Below are positions 15,533 to 28,937 of a stretch of 64,000 nucleotides of DNA, one piece after another. Each line of letters begins with the position of its first letter. Position 1 is the first letter of the stretch. Position numbers and translations under genes: made by a program. The notes beneath the pieces are model-generated. The model made no database searches and was not told the origin of the DNA. It saw only the letters and a list, made by a program, of their open reading frames with translations. The DNA is from Spirochaetaceae bacterium (GTDB lineage: Bacteria > Spirochaetota > Spirochaetia > Treponematales > Rectinemataceae). The DNA lies in the NCBI GenBank assembly GCA_025358255.1, contig JANYKC010000012.1, positions 22,404-86,403 of the forward strand, given 5' to 3'.

Positions 15533-18500
15533 ATGGCATATGCCGAGAAGAAGATACAGCGCTGCTACATAGGAAAAGAATTCCAGAACGTGATGGAACT
15601 TCCCGATCTCATCGACATCCAGCTCTCTTCTTACGAGCGCTTCCTGCAACGCGACCGCCTCCGGAAAGGCGAGAAGCTCGAGAACCTGGGTCTCGAGGAA
15701 GTTTTCCGGGTCACCTTCCCAATAGAAAGCCCGAACGGGGACATGCTCCTCGAGTACGAGCGCTACTACCTCGACGAGAACTCGATGAAGTACTCCGAGA
15801 TAGAGTGCAAGCAGAAGGGCCTCACCTACGCCGTGCCGCTCAAGTCACGGATCAACCTCGTATTCCAGAAGACCGGAGAGATCCGGCAGAAAGAGATATA
15901 TCTCGGCGATGTGCCCCTCATGACCGACCGGGGCACCTTCATAATCAACGGCGCCGAGCGCGTCGTGGTCTCCCAGATCCACCGTTCCCCCGGCGTCATC
16001 TTCTGCCATGAGAAGGGCGTCTATTCCGCGCGCATCATCCCCTACCGCGGCTCCTGGCTCGAGTTCGAGATCGACCAGAAGAAAGAGCTGATCTACGCCA
16101 AGATCGACCGCAAGAAGCGCATCCTCGGCACGATGTTCCTCAGGTCCCTCGGCTTCGAGACCCGCGAGGACATTGTCCGGGCCTTCTACGTCTCGGAGAA
16201 GGTCGCGATAGGCGACCTGCGCGAAGGAAAGGAAAAGGCCATCAACCGGGTCCTGGCCAAGGCGGTCCGCGTGACCATCAACGGCGAGGAGAAGAAGCTT
16301 TTCCGCGCCGGCGACAAGCTCCACCTCCACGATGTCGACGAGCTCTACAACGTCGGCGTCCGCGAGCTTGATTGCATCAATTTCGAGCATCCGGACTCCC
16401 TCCACTTCGACATGATCCTCAACTGCTTCGAGCGCGAGGACATCAAGCTCGTGAAGGACGAGCCCGGCCAGGACGAGCCTTCCAAGGCCGACGCCCTCGC
16501 CGCCGTCTATTCGACCCTCATGCCCGGCGAGCCGATCACGGTGGAGAACGCGGAGCGCGACCTCTCCAACATGTTTTTCTCCAACCGGCGCTACGACCTG
16601 GGCAAGGTCGGCCGCTACAAGCTCAACAAGAAATTCGACTACGCAGTGCCCGCGAAGGACTTCACCCTCATCCGCGACGACGTGATCGCGACGATGAAGT
16701 ACCTCATGAACGTGTACTACGGCGAATCCAACGTGGACGACATCGACCACCTTGGCAACCGCCGCGTCCGCTCCGTGGGCGAGCTCCTCGCGAACGTCAT
16801 GAAGAGCGCCTTCGGCCGCATGGAGCGCATCGCCAAGGAGCGCATGAGCCTCAAGGAGACGGACACCATCCGTCCGCAGGACCTCGTGTCCATCAAGCCG
16901 ATCGTGGCCGCGATCAAGGAGTTCTTCGGCTCCTCCCAGCTGTCTCAGTTCATGGACCAGGTCAACCCGCTGGCCGAGCTCACGCACAAGCGCAGGCTCA
17001 ACGCCCTCGGTCCCGGAGGCCTGTCCCGCGACCGCGCCGGCTTCGAGGTCCGTGACGTCCACTATACCCATTACGGCCGCATGTGCCCGATCGAGACGCC
17101 GGAAGGCCCGAACATCGGCCTCATCGTGTCCCTCGCGACCTACACCACCGTCAACGAGTACGGCTTCCTCGAGACGCCCTACCGCCGCGTCGAAGGCGGC
17201 AAGGTCACGAAGAAGATCGAGTACCTCTCGGCCATGGACGAGGACAAGTACTATGTCGCCCAGGCCTCCGCCCACATCGACAAGGGCGGCAACTTCCTGG
17301 ACGACAACGTCTCCTGCCGCCACCAGGGGGACTACACCACCCGGCCGCCGGCCGAGCTCCAGTACATGGACGTCTCCCCGAAGCAGATCATCTCCGTCTC
17401 CGCCGCCCTCGTCCCCTTTCTGGAGCACGATGACGCCAACCGCGCCCTCATGGGCTCGAACATGCAGCGTCAGGCCGTGCCCCTCGTCTTCCCGGAAGCG
17501 CCGCGCGTCGGCACCGGCATGGAGGAGAAGTGCGCCTACGACTCCGGGGTCCTCATCAAGGCAAGGCGCGAAGGCTTGGTGGACTACGTGGACGCCAGCC
17601 GCGTCGTGATCAAGCCCGACGAGGACAAAAAGGCGAGGGACGAGTATCCCCTCGTGAAGTACCAGCGCACCAACCAGGACACCTGCTATACCCAGCGCCC
17701 CATCGTCAAGAAGGGCGAGAAGATCCTCAAGGGCCAGGTCATCGCCGACGGCCCCGCGACCAACCAGGGCGAGCTGGCCCTCGGCCGCAACATCCTTGCC
17801 GGCTTCGTCCCGTGGAATGGCTACAACTATGAGGATGCCATCCTCATCTCCGAGCGCGTCGTGCGCGAGGACATGTTCACCTCCATCCACATAAAGGAAT
17901 TCCAGACCGAGGTGCGCGAGACCAAGCTGGGACCCGAGCGCATAACGCGCGACATCCCGAATACGAGCGAGAAGAGCCTGGACAACCTCGACTCCGAGGG
18001 CATCATCCGGGTCGGCGCCAAGGTGAAGGCCGGGGACATCCTCGTGGGGAAGGTCACGCCCAAGAGCGAGACCGAGACCACCCCTGAATTCAAGCTCCTC
18101 AACTCGATCTTCGGCGAGAAGGCCAAAGATGTGCGCGACTCGTCCCTGCGCGTCCCCCACGGGATCGAGGGCACCATCATCGACGTGCAGCGCCTCAAGC
18201 GCAGCGCCAACGACGACCTCTCCCCGGGCGTCGAGGAAGTCGTGAAGGTCCTCATCGCCGCGAAGCGCAAGCTCAAAGAGGGCGACAAGATGGCCGGACG
18301 CCACGGGAACAAGGGCGTCGTCGCCCGCGTCCTCCCTCCGGAGGACATGCCCTACCTAGAGGACGGCACGCCCCTCGACATCTGCCTCAACCCCTTGGGC
18401 GTCCCTTCCCGGATGAACATCGGCCAGATCATGGAGACGGAGCTTGGCTGGGCCGGCTCGACCCTGGGTGAGTGGTATTCCTGCCACGTCTTCCAGTCCC

Positions 18501-19024
18501 CCTCCCAGGAGCAGATCGAGGGCAAGCTGAAGGAGGCGGGGCTCCCCGTCAACTCCAAGGCCAAGGTCAAGGACGGCCGCACCGGCGAGTTCTTCCAGAA
18601 CCCCGTCTCCGTAGGCGTCGTCTACTTCATGAAGCTCCATCACCTTGTCGACGACAAGATGCACGCCCGTTCGACAGGCCCCTACTCCCTCGTCACGCAG
18701 CAGCCCCTGGGCGGAAAGGCCCAGTTCGGCGGGCAGCGACTCGGCGAGATGGAAGTCTGGGCCCTCGAGGCCTATGGCGCGGCCAACGTCCTCCAGGAGC
18801 TCCTCACCATCAAGTCCGACGACATGACGGGCAGGGCCAAGGTCTATGAGGCCATCGTGAAGGGCGAACCCCACACGGCGGCCGGCATCCCCGAAGCCTT
18901 CAACGTCATGGTGCAGGAGCTCAGGGGCCTTGCCCTCGATATCAGGGTTTTCGACGCCAAGGGCAAGCAGATCGCCCTCACCGAACGCGACGAGGACATC
19001 ATCAACAAGCAGGGAGCCTTCTAG
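15533..19024 (+). CDS. rpoB: DNA-directed RNA polymerase subunit beta
   Basis: A 1163-residue beta subunit. Recognisable parts include the rifampicin pocket ([13 protein letters not shown] and [14 protein letters not shown] at ~465-497), [18 protein letters not shown], the [15 protein letters not shown] segment, [17 protein letters not shown] near the active site and [20 protein letters not shown] in the C-terminal clamp. At the position of E. coli Ser531 the residue is Asn490, a change linked to low rifampicin sensitivity. The protein is shorter than the E. coli one, without its large lineage-specific insertions. GGGGG lies before the ATG. Confidence 0.99.
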   Translation: MAYAEKKIQRCYIGKEFQNVMELPDLIDIQLSSYERFLQRDRLRKGEKLENLGLEEVFRVTFPIESPNGDMLLEYERYYLDENSMKYSEIECKQKGLTYAVPLKSRINLVFQKTGEIRQKEIYLGDVPLMTDRGTFIINGAERVVVSQIHRSPGVIFCHEKGVYSARIIPYRGSWLEFEIDQKKELIYAKIDRKKRILGTMFLRSLGFETREDIVRAFYVSEKVAIGDLREGKEKAINRVLAKAVRVTINGEEKKLFRAGDKLHLHDVDELYNVGVRELDCINFEHPDSLHFDMILNCFEREDIKLVKDEPGQDEPSKADALAAVYSTLMPGEPITVENAERDLSNMFFSNRRYDLGKVGRYKLNKKFDYAVPAKDFTLIRDDVIATMKYLMNVYYGESNVDDIDHLGNRRVRSVGELLANVMKSAFGRMERIAKERMSLKETDTIRPQDLVSIKPIVAAIKEFFGSSQLSQFMDQVNPLAELTHKRRLNALGPGGLSRDRAGFEVRDVHYTHYGRMCPIETPEGPNIGLIVSLATYTTVNEYGFLETPYRRVEGGKVTKKIEYLSAMDEDKYYVAQASAHIDKGGNFLDDNVSCRHQGDYTTRPPAELQYMDVSPKQIISVSAALVPFLEHDDANRALMGSNMQRQAVPLVFPEAPRVGTGMEEKCAYDSGVLIKARREGLVDYVDASRVVIKPDEDKKARDEYPLVKYQRTNQDTCYTQRPIVKKGEKILKGQVIADGPATNQGELALGRNILAGFVPWNGYNYEDAILISERVVREDMFTSIHIKEFQTEVRETKLGPERITRDIPNTSEKSLDNLDSEGIIRVGAKVKAGDILVGKVTPKSETETTPEFKLLNSIFGEKAKDVRDSSLRVPHGIEGTIIDVQRLKRSANDDLSPGVEEVVKVLIAAKRKLKEGDKMAGRHGNKGVVARVLPPEDMPYLEDGTPLDICLNPLGVPSRMNIGQIMETELGWAGSTLGEWYSCHVFQSPSQEQIEGKLKEAGLPVNSKAKVKDGRTGEFFQNPVSVGVVYFMKLHHLVDDKMHARSTGPYSLVTQQPLGGKAQFGGQRLGEMEVWALEAYGAANVLQELLTIKSDDMTGRAKVYEAIVKGEPHTAAGIPEAFNVMVQELRGLALDIRVFDAKGKQIALTERDEDIINKQGAF

Positions 19025-19052
19025 GCTGCCTCGGGACGATATACAACATAGC

Positions 19053-19252
19053 CATCGCCAAGCCCTGGGGCTTGGCGATGACACAGAGGGAGACGAAATT
19101 GAGAAGAGGGATCGAGATGGGAGAGGATAAAATGGGGATACCTGCCCTTCATTCTTCACCCAGCTCCGTCATGACTCTTGCTCCGTGCCTCTGTGTCTGT
19201 GTGGTTCAATTCGTGAAGATTGCCCACGTCGACACGATGAGGGGGGACTGAT
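19053..19252 (+). promoter_or_regulatory. rpoB-rpoC gap with perfect hairpin and a repeat-like low-GC segment
   Basis: CATCGCCAAGCCC (19053-19065) pairs with GGGCTTGGCGATG (19068-19080), a perfect 13-bp stem around two bases. The remaining ~170 bases have no gene. They include purine-rich GAGAAGAGGGATCGAGATGG-type sequence, then CTCCGTGCCTCTGTGTCTGT at about 19180, which differs in composition from the rest and looks like a dispersed intergenic repeat. rpoB and rpoC are usually almost adjacent. Confidence 0.55.
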
Positions 19253-23626
<4,374 letters not shown>

Positions 23627-23633
23627 TAATCTG

Positions 23634-23665
23634 GCGCCAGGTCCGCCTCCCCGGGGGCCTGGCGC
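23634..23665 (+). terminator. hairpin after rpoC without T-tract
   Basis: GCGCCAGG (23634-23641) pairs with CCTGGCGC (23658-23665), with a further CCCC/GGGG pairing possible inside the loop. It lies eight bases after the rpoC stop. With no T run it may be a processing or partial termination site. Confidence 0.45.
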
Positions 23666-23672
23666 AGCTCGC

Positions 23673-23702
23673 TTGACGAGTACGGGACGGAAACTGTAGG
23701 AT
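23673..23702 (+). promoter_or_regulatory. sigma70-type promoter for rpsL-rpsG
   Basis: TTGACG (23673-23678) and TAGGAT (23697-23702) are 18 bases apart, directly after the rpoC hairpin. The implied leader is about 110 bases. Confidence 0.6.
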
Positions 23703-23822
23703 AGATCTGTATCTGCCCCTGTTAAGGTTCGGGGCCGGGAAACCGTTTTAGATATTCGCGTACCATCCAATACGCCGGGCGATGCTGAAGTCCGGTACAC
23801 AAAGGGAGCCTTAGAGCATAGA

Positions 23823-24197
23823 ATGCCGACTATCAACCAGCTCATCCGCCTAGGACGCAAGGTCAACACCTGGCGAACCAAGGCCCCGGCACTCCAAGAG
23901 TGCCCGCAGAGACGTGGCGTCTGCACGCGCGTCATGACCGTAACCCCGAAAAAGCCGAACTCGGCCCTCCGAAAGGTAGCCCGAGTGCGTCTCACCAACG
24001 GGATCGAAGTCACCGCCTATATTCCCGGCGTTGGCCATAATCTCCAGGAGCACTCCGTGGTCCTCATCCGTGGCGGTCGTGTAAAGGACCTCCCGGGCGT
24101 GCGTTACCACATCGTCCGCGGTGCCAAGGATACCCTCGGCGTCGAAGACCGCAAGAAGGCGCGTTCTAAGTACGGCGCCAAGCGTCCGAAGGCGTAG
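23823..24197 (+). CDS. rpsL: 30S ribosomal protein S12
   Basis: A 124-residue protein with the strongly conserved S12 core: [10 protein letters not shown] at the start, [21 protein letters not shown] (containing the streptomycin-site Lys) and [18 protein letters not shown] (with the second Lys). It controls decoding accuracy at the A site. Both lysines linked to streptomycin binding are present, so no resistance change is seen. The AGGGAG upstream is unusually far (about 16 bases) from the ATG. Confidence 0.98.
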   Translation: MPTINQLIRLGRKVNTWRTKAPALQECPQRRGVCTRVMTVTPKKPNSALRKVARVRLTNGIEVTAYIPGVGHNLQEHSVVLIRGGRVKDLPGVRYHIVRGAKDTLGVEDRKKARSKYGAKRPKA

Positions 24198-24205
24198 GGG
24201 GAATC

Positions 24206-24676
24206 ATGGGCCGCAAAAAGAAGACCATAGACCGGGGCCATTTGCCCGATACCAAGTACAACAGCGTCATCGTGACCAAGTTCGTGTGCCGGATGATGTT
24301 GCAGGGCAAGAAGTCCATCAACACCCGCATCATGTACGACGCGATGGAGATCATGGAGAAGAAAGCCGGCGCGCCGGCCCTCGACGTCTTCAACAAGGCG
24401 ATCGAGAACGCGAAGCCCCTCGTCGAGGTCAAGTCCCGGCGCGTGGGTGGAGCGACCTACCAGGTCCCCATCGAGATCCGCGACATCAGGCGCGAGGCGC
24501 TTTCCATGAGGTGGCTCATCACCGCCGCGCGGAACCGCTCCGGCAAGGCCATGGCGGACAAGCTCGCCGACGAGCTTGTGGACGCCTTCAACAACACCGG
24601 CACCGCGGTGAAGAAGAAGGAAGACACCCACAAGATGGCTGAAGCGAACAAAGCGTTCGCCCACTATCGCTGGTAG
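24206..24676 (+). CDS. rpsG: 30S ribosomal protein S7
   Basis: A 156-residue S7 of normal length: MGRKKKTIDRG, MLQGKKSINTRIMYDAMEIM, RRVGGATYQVPIEI and RWLITAARNRS-like core, ending HYRW. S7 starts assembly of the 30S head. AGGGGG precedes the ATG. In most bacteria fusA and tuf follow; here a strong terminator follows instead, and an EF-G-type gene and tuf are about 12 kb away. Confidence 0.98.
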   Translation: MGRKKKTIDRGHLPDTKYNSVIVTKFVCRMMLQGKKSINTRIMYDAMEIMEKKAGAPALDVFNKAIENAKPLVEVKSRRVGGATYQVPIEIRDIRREALSMRWLITAARNRSGKAMADKLADELVDAFNNTGTAVKKKEDTHKMAEANKAFAHYRW

Positions 24677-24697
24677 CCGTCCGACTTGGACAAGGAA

Positions 24698-24728
24698 ACC
24701 CGTTCCGCAAGGGACGGGTCTTTTTTTT
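24698..24728 (+). terminator. Rho-independent terminator after rpsG
   Basis: ACCCGTTCC (24698-24706) pairs with GGGACGGGT (24711-24719) around a GCAA tetraloop, with eight T at 24721-24728. It closes the rpsL-rpsG transcript. Confidence 0.95.
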
Positions 24729-24766
24729 ATCGATCCCTCCTCCTCCGATCCTTCCGGCGGCCGAGC

Positions 24767-24794
24767 TTGCTACCTGCATGTCGCTGGATATACT
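24767..24794 (+). promoter_or_regulatory. promoter of the siaABCD-type operon
   Basis: TTGCTA (24767-24772) and TATACT (24789-24794) are 16 bases apart. Transcription would begin near 24801, only about four bases before the ATG at 24805, so the message is probably leaderless; no Shine-Dalgarno is present. Confidence 0.6.
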
Positions 24795-24804
24795 TGAAAT
24801 AAAC

Positions 24805-26859
24805 ATGCGCACAACAAGGCCTGTCTCGAGACCGCCTTCCCTGCGGGGAGTCCTCCTCATGACCTTGGTCCTTGTCTACGCAGTGGCCGCGGGCCTCGCC
24901 TTCGTCGCCTTTTCCTGGAGCGCCGGCAGGATCAGCGAGCGCTTCGCCTCAAGGTTCTGCGCTTCCCAGAGCGAGCTCCAGAAGAATCGCATCCTCTCCC
25001 TCGTGGAACGCGAGCTCGCGCTGAGCCGAAAGCTCGGGGACGACCCCGCGGTCAAGGCATGGATGCTGGCCGAGAAGGACCTGGCCGCCAGGTCGGATGC
25101 CTACGCCGAACTCGAGAGCTACCGCCGTTTCCTCATGGACGGGGCCTGGTTCGTCGCGATCCGCGAAAGCGGATCCTACTACGCGAAGACCCCGGGGACT
25201 CCCAGCCCGGTCCGCTCGACCTTGAGGGAAGGCAACCCCGCTGACCGCTGGTTCTTCAACGAGCTGGCCCGCGACGGCGACTATGCCCTCAACGTGGACC
25301 ACAACGACCTCCTCGGCGAAAACCGCGTCTGGATCAACGTCCTCGTACGGGACTCCGGCGGCAAGGCGATAGGCCTCGCAGGCTGCGGCATGAACCTCAC
25401 GTCCTTCCTCGACGCCCTCGTGCGCGGGCAGGAGGCCGGCCTTTCCACCGTGATCGTGAACGCGGCAGGCGCACTCCAGGCCTCGGCGGATGACAGCCTG
25501 GTGGCGCACAACGCGGAAGCCGGGAGCGAGGCGGAGAAGCTGGATGTCTACGGCCAGATCGAGGACCCCGCGGACCGCGCGACCCTCCGCTACGCCCTTG
25601 AGACGGCGGGCCGGGGCGGGGACCCCGGGGTCTTCGCCATCGGCTACGGCGGCCGGAGGCTCCTGTGCTCCATCGGGGCGATGAACGAGCTCGGTTGGTA
25701 CAGCCTTGTCTTCGTCGATGCGGCCAGCGTCATCGCTTGGGCGGACTTCCTGCCCATAGGGCTTGTGATCCTGCTTTCCCTCCTCCTGGTCGCGGCGAGC
25801 ATGATGGTCGCCACGAACCGGCTCGTGATCGATCCGATACAGAGCCTTACGGCCGCCTCCGCGCACCTGGCCGGAGGAGCCTTCGACATCGAATTGCCGG
25901 TGACCGCCCGGAACGAGATCGGCATACTGAGCGAGTCCTTCAACTCCATGGCCGCAAGGATCCGCTCCTACACCGCGGGCCTCGAGGAGGAGGTCGCGGC
26001 CAGGACCAAGGAGCTGCGGCGGACGAACGGGGAGCTCGAGCTTTCCCAGCGGCGAATCTTCGACTCCATCGACTACGCCAGGCTCATCCAGGATTCCATC
26101 CAGCCGGGGCAAGCCGATCTCGAGGCGGCGCTCCAGGGGCATTTCGCCATCTCGAGGCCACGCGACATCGTCGGGGGGGATTTCTTTTTCTTCCGGCCTG
26201 TCGAGGACGGTTTCCTCGTCGCCGTCGCCGACTGCACAGGCCACGGAGTGCCGGGTGCCATCATGACCATGCTCGCCAAGGCCCACCTGGACCGCGTGGC
26301 CGAATCCGCCGCGGCCAAGGGACCCGCGGCCCTGCTGCGCGAGCTCGATGGCCTTGTGAGGGAAAGCCTCAGGAGGGAGTCTGAGACCGAGCATCTGGAA
26401 AACGGCCTGGACGTCGCGCTTTGCCGCTGGCGGGCCTCGGCGAAAGTTCTTGAGTTCGCGGGAGCCGCCTTGCCGCTTTTTGCGTGGATGGGCGGCAAGC
26501 TCCTCGAGGTCAGCGGCGACCCTGTCCATCTCGGTTTTTCCCGACCGGGACGGCCAAGGCACCTCACCGACCGCCGCATAGAGGCACGGGGCGAACTGCG
26601 CGTCTACCTCGCCAGCGATGGCGTCTTTGACCTTCCGGGCGGGCCAAAGGCGCGGGGCTTTGGCCGCTCCCGCCTCTGCGCCCTCATCGAAAGCATGGCG
26701 GAACTGCCTTTCGAGCGGCAGGCGGAGATCGCCATCGCGGCACTGGATGACTACCGCGGGGACGCGTCTCCGCGTGACGACCTGACTTTCGTCGGCTTTG
26801 GCATCGCCGATGGCATCGCCGATGGCATCGCCGACGGTATGGAGGAAAAGGATGCATGA
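24805..26859 (+). CDS. siaA: SiaA-type PP2C/SpoIIE phosphatase with extracytoplasmic sensor and HAMP
   Basis: A 684-residue membrane protein. TM1 is at ~16-38, a large dCache-like periplasmic domain at ~40-305 (DGAWFVAIRESGSYYAKTPG, NRVWINVLVRDSGGKAIGLA), TM2 at ~310-335, a HAMP domain, a short coiled coil, then a SpoIIE/PP2C phosphatase domain (DIVGGDFFFF, DCTGHGVPGAIMTML, SDGVFDLPGG, DDLTFVGFG). In Pseudomonas SiaA dephosphorylates SiaC in response to an outside signal; the same neighbours follow here, so that role is inferred. I prefer ATG 24805 to ATG 24778 because the promoter -10 lies between them. The C-terminus ends in a repeated GIAD coded by a 12-bp repeat. It overlaps siaB by eight bases. 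Confidence 0.85.
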   Translation: MRTTRPVSRPPSLRGVLLMTLVLVYAVAAGLAFVAFSWSAGRISERFASRFCASQSELQKNRILSLVERELALSRKLGDDPAVKAWMLAEKDLAARSDAYAELESYRRFLMDGAWFVAIRESGSYYAKTPGTPSPVRSTLREGNPADRWFFNELARDGDYALNVDHNDLLGENRVWINVLVRDSGGKAIGLAGCGMNLTSFLDALVRGQEAGLSTVIVNAAGALQASADDSLVAHNAEAGSEAEKLDVYGQIEDPADRATLRYALETAGRGGDPGVFAIGYGGRRLLCSIGAMNELGWYSLVFVDAASVIAWADFLPIGLVILLSLLLVAASMMVATNRLVIDPIQSLTAASAHLAGGAFDIELPVTARNEIGILSESFNSMAARIRSYTAGLEEEVAARTKELRRTNGELELSQRRIFDSIDYARLIQDSIQPGQADLEAALQGHFAISRPRDIVGGDFFFFRPVEDGFLVAVADCTGHGVPGAIMTMLAKAHLDRVAESAAAKGPAALLRELDGLVRESLRRESETEHLENGLDVALCRWRASAKVLEFAGAALPLFAWMGGKLLEVSGDPVHLGFSRPGRPRHLTDRRIEARGELRVYLASDGVFDLPGGPKARGFGRSRLCALIESMAELPFERQAEIAIAALDDYRGDASPRDDLTFVGFGIADGIADGIADGMEEKDA
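26803..26841 (+). repeat. 12-bp micro-repeat at the siaA 3' end
   Basis: GCCGATGGC plus spacer ATC occurs twice, then GCCGACGGT plus ATG, coding for ADGI units. The 3-3-3 inverted repeat with a 3-bp spacer has the same plan as the longer units in rplJ and the NodB-like gene. Confidence 0.6.
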
Positions 26860-27394
26860 CCTTCTCGCAATGCGGAAGAGCTTTACGCAAGACGGCGTTC
26901 TCATGAGCTTCAACGGGCCTTTTTCGCACAGCATCATCGAGGAGATCGGGAACGCGATAAAGCACTATCTGGAAGGCGAGAACATCAACAAAGGCGCGGT
27001 GACCGACGTCTTTGGCGTCTACATCGAGCAGACGCAGAACGTCAGGAATTACCTGGCCCGCCGCGCCTTCGCCGGCAGCGAGCGGAATTCCGCCATTGTC
27101 GTCATCGCGATCGTGGACGGTCTCCATGTCGTGAGTTCGGGCAACGTTGTCCTCAAGTCGGACGCGGCGGACCTGGCGGCCAGGCTCGACGAGATCAACG
27201 CGCTCGACAAGGACGGGTTGAAGCGCTTCTACAAGGAAAAGCTCCGGGCCGAGAGGGCGCCGGACGCCTTTGGCGCGGGCATCGGCCTCATCGACATGGC
27301 CAGAAGGGCGAAGGGGAAGATCGAGTACTCGTTCGTCTCCCTCGACGCCGGGCACGACTTTTTCAGCCTCAGCGTAAAGGTGGCGGGAGCGTGA
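26852..27394 (+). CDS. siaB: SiaB family kinase (DUF6272)
   Basis: A 180-residue cytoplasmic protein. Conserved features are SFNGPFSHSIIEEIG near the start, QTQNVRNYLARR in the first half (a GHKL-like N-box region) and FGAGIGLIDMARRAKGKIEYSF (about 140-162), the G-box-like signature of this family. In Pseudomonas SiaB phosphorylates SiaC. GGAGG lies directly before the ATG at 26852, inside the siaA end, so translation is coupled. It overlaps siaC by four bases (GTGA). Confidence 0.85.
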   Translation: MHDLLAMRKSFTQDGVLMSFNGPFSHSIIEEIGNAIKHYLEGENINKGAVTDVFGVYIEQTQNVRNYLARRAFAGSERNSAIVVIAIVDGLHVVSSGNVVLKSDAADLAARLDEINALDKDGLKRFYKEKLRAERAPDAFGAGIGLIDMARRAKGKIEYSFVSLDAGHDFFSLSVKVAGA

Positions 27395-27780
27395 AAAACA
27401 TGCTGGATATGGAAGGTACAAGCTCGACGCCGGCCATCGCCTTTGACGAGGCGTCCATGACGCTCTCCATCCGGGGGGAGTCCTACCCCGAGAATTCCTT
27501 CGCCTTTTTCGCGCCAGTTTTCGAGTGGCTCAACGCCGAACTCGGGAAACTCGCGGTTTTCAAGCTCCATGTGAGCGTGAGCTACATGAACTCCAGCAGC
27601 ACGAAATGCATGCTCGACATCCTGGACATGCTCTGCGAGGCGACGCGGGGCGGGCTGGACGCCAGGGTCTCCTGGTTCTATGACGCGGACAACGAGAGGG
27701 CCCTGGACCTTGCAAAGGAATTCAGCGAGGATATGGAGATCCCCTTCGATATCATCCCCGTCGGGGGTGAAGCGAAATAA
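27391..27780 (+). CDS. siaC: SiaC family regulatory phosphoprotein (DUF1987)
   Basis: A 129-residue protein of the DUF1987/SiaC type, with IRGESYPENSFAFFAPVFEW in the first third and the phosphosite region SYMNSSSTKCMLDILDML. Ser68-Ser70 or Thr71 align with the NTSS-type segment whose Thr68 is phosphorylated in Pseudomonas; which residue is used here is unknown. Unphosphorylated SiaC activates SiaD, and SiaB phosphorylation releases it. The GTG at 27391 overlaps the siaB stop and has AAGGTGG upstream. The ATGs at 27400 or 27409 are alternatives. Confidence 0.85.
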   Translation: MKNMLDMEGTSSTPAIAFDEASMTLSIRGESYPENSFAFFAPVFEWLNAELGKLAVFKLHVSVSYMNSSSTKCMLDILDMLCEATRGGLDARVSWFYDADNERALDLAKEFSEDMEIPFDIIPVGGEAK

Positions 27781-27911
27781 CACCTGACCCGGGACGGGAA
27801 GAGAGGACCTCGAGGCTCCTGCGCCGCGCCGCGGGGCTCGATTCGCTCTCCGATCCCCTGGCGACGGAGTTCATAGAGCTCGCCGAGGCCTATGCCAGGC
27901 TGGACGAACGG
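27781..27911 (+). other. open upstream extension of siaD without ATG/GTG/TTG start
   Basis: The siaD frame is open back to a TGA at 27768-27770. The translated extension (LDSLSDPLATEFIELAEAYA, then RLDERMAKI after the first Met) matches a second copy of the same pattern inside SiaD, so it looks coding. The only near-start codons in frame are CTG, at 27819 (with GAGG just before it) and 27858. Confidence 0.6.
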
Positions 27912-28799
27912 ATGGCCAAGATAATCGCAATTGGCGACAAATACCAGGCTGAGGCGCTCGAGAGCGCGAGCAGGCTGCGCCATGCCCTGGAGGCAATGGA
28001 GGCCCTCGGTTCGGGGAACCGGGCCTTGCCTCCGCGTCCAGCCCCCGAGGCGCCCCTGCCAAGGGCAAGGGGCCAGGATGGCCTGAGGCCGCGAAGGGGA
28101 AGCTCGGTGGTCGATCCCCTCATCCAGCGCCTTCATGCGGCGATCGAGGAGGGAGGCGAGGGCCGCCTCGCGCCCTTCGCCGTAAACGACGTCAGCCTCC
28201 TCCTGCGGCGCTACGAGAAGACCGATGCGCGGCTCGAGAAGATCGTGACCATAAGCGACGGCTACCAAAGCCAGCTCCGCGAAGCCACGACGCGCATGGA
28301 TTACCTGGCCAGGACCGATCCCCTCACCGGCCTTCCGAACCGGCGGGACATGATGGAGAGACTGGCGAGGGAAGTCGCCCGTTTTGACCGCTATGGCACC
28401 CTGTTCTCCCTCATCCTGTTCGACATCGATGACTTCAAGCTCGTCAACGACAGGTACGGGCATGAGACCGGCGACAAGGTCCTGCGGAATGTCGCCTCGA
28501 TCTTCGGCCGCGAGCTTCGCAAGTCGGATACCTGCGCCCGCTGGGGAGGCGAGGAATTCCTCGTCCTCTGCCCGGAGACCGGAACCGTCGAAGCGGTGAT
28601 CGTCGGGGAGAAATGCAGGAAGGCCATCGCGGAATCGGCCGTGGAGGCAAGGGAGTGCCGCATCGGCGTCACCGTGAGCGGCGGGGTCTCGGCGATAGCC
28701 GCGGGCTTCGACATCGATGCCCTTATCCGCGGCGCGGATGATTCGCTGTACCGGGCGAAGGATGCCGGAAAGAACCTCATCCGTGGCTGCGAAGCCTAG
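27912..28799 (+). CDS. siaD: SiaD-type diguanylate cyclase (GGDEF)
   Basis: At least 295 residues, counted from the first ATG. The C-terminal GGDEF domain has LTGLPNRRDMMERL, the metal-binding FDIDDFKLVND, the signature GGEEF at 212-216 and an inhibitory I-site RKSD at 203-206, five residues upstream. It should make c-di-GMP from two GTP with product inhibition. The N-terminal part is helical and holds a duplicated segment (Y..LDER..KI..IGDKYQ and Y..TDARLEKIVTISDGYQ), which is likely where SiaC binds. The first copy begins before the ATG, so the true start is probably upstream at a non-AUG codon. It is the last gene of the operon. Confidence 0.85.
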   Translation: MAKIIAIGDKYQAEALESASRLRHALEAMEALGSGNRALPPRPAPEAPLPRARGQDGLRPRRGSSVVDPLIQRLHAAIEEGGEGRLAPFAVNDVSLLLRRYEKTDARLEKIVTISDGYQSQLREATTRMDYLARTDPLTGLPNRRDMMERLAREVARFDRYGTLFSLILFDIDDFKLVNDRYGHETGDKVLRNVASIFGRELRKSDTCARWGGEEFLVLCPETGTVEAVIVGEKCRKAIAESAVEARECRIGVTVSGGVSAIAAGFDIDALIRGADDSLYRAKDAGKNLIRGCEA

Positions 28800-28937
28800 T
28801 GTTCAGCCTCACAAATGGGCAGCACGGGCTCAGCCGATTATCGATAAGGCGCGAACGCGCCAGTGCAATCCTGCCGGAATCATGACCTCGAAAGTCCAAG
28901 GGGCGAAAACATTTGATGGTTCCAAGGCGGAACGCTA

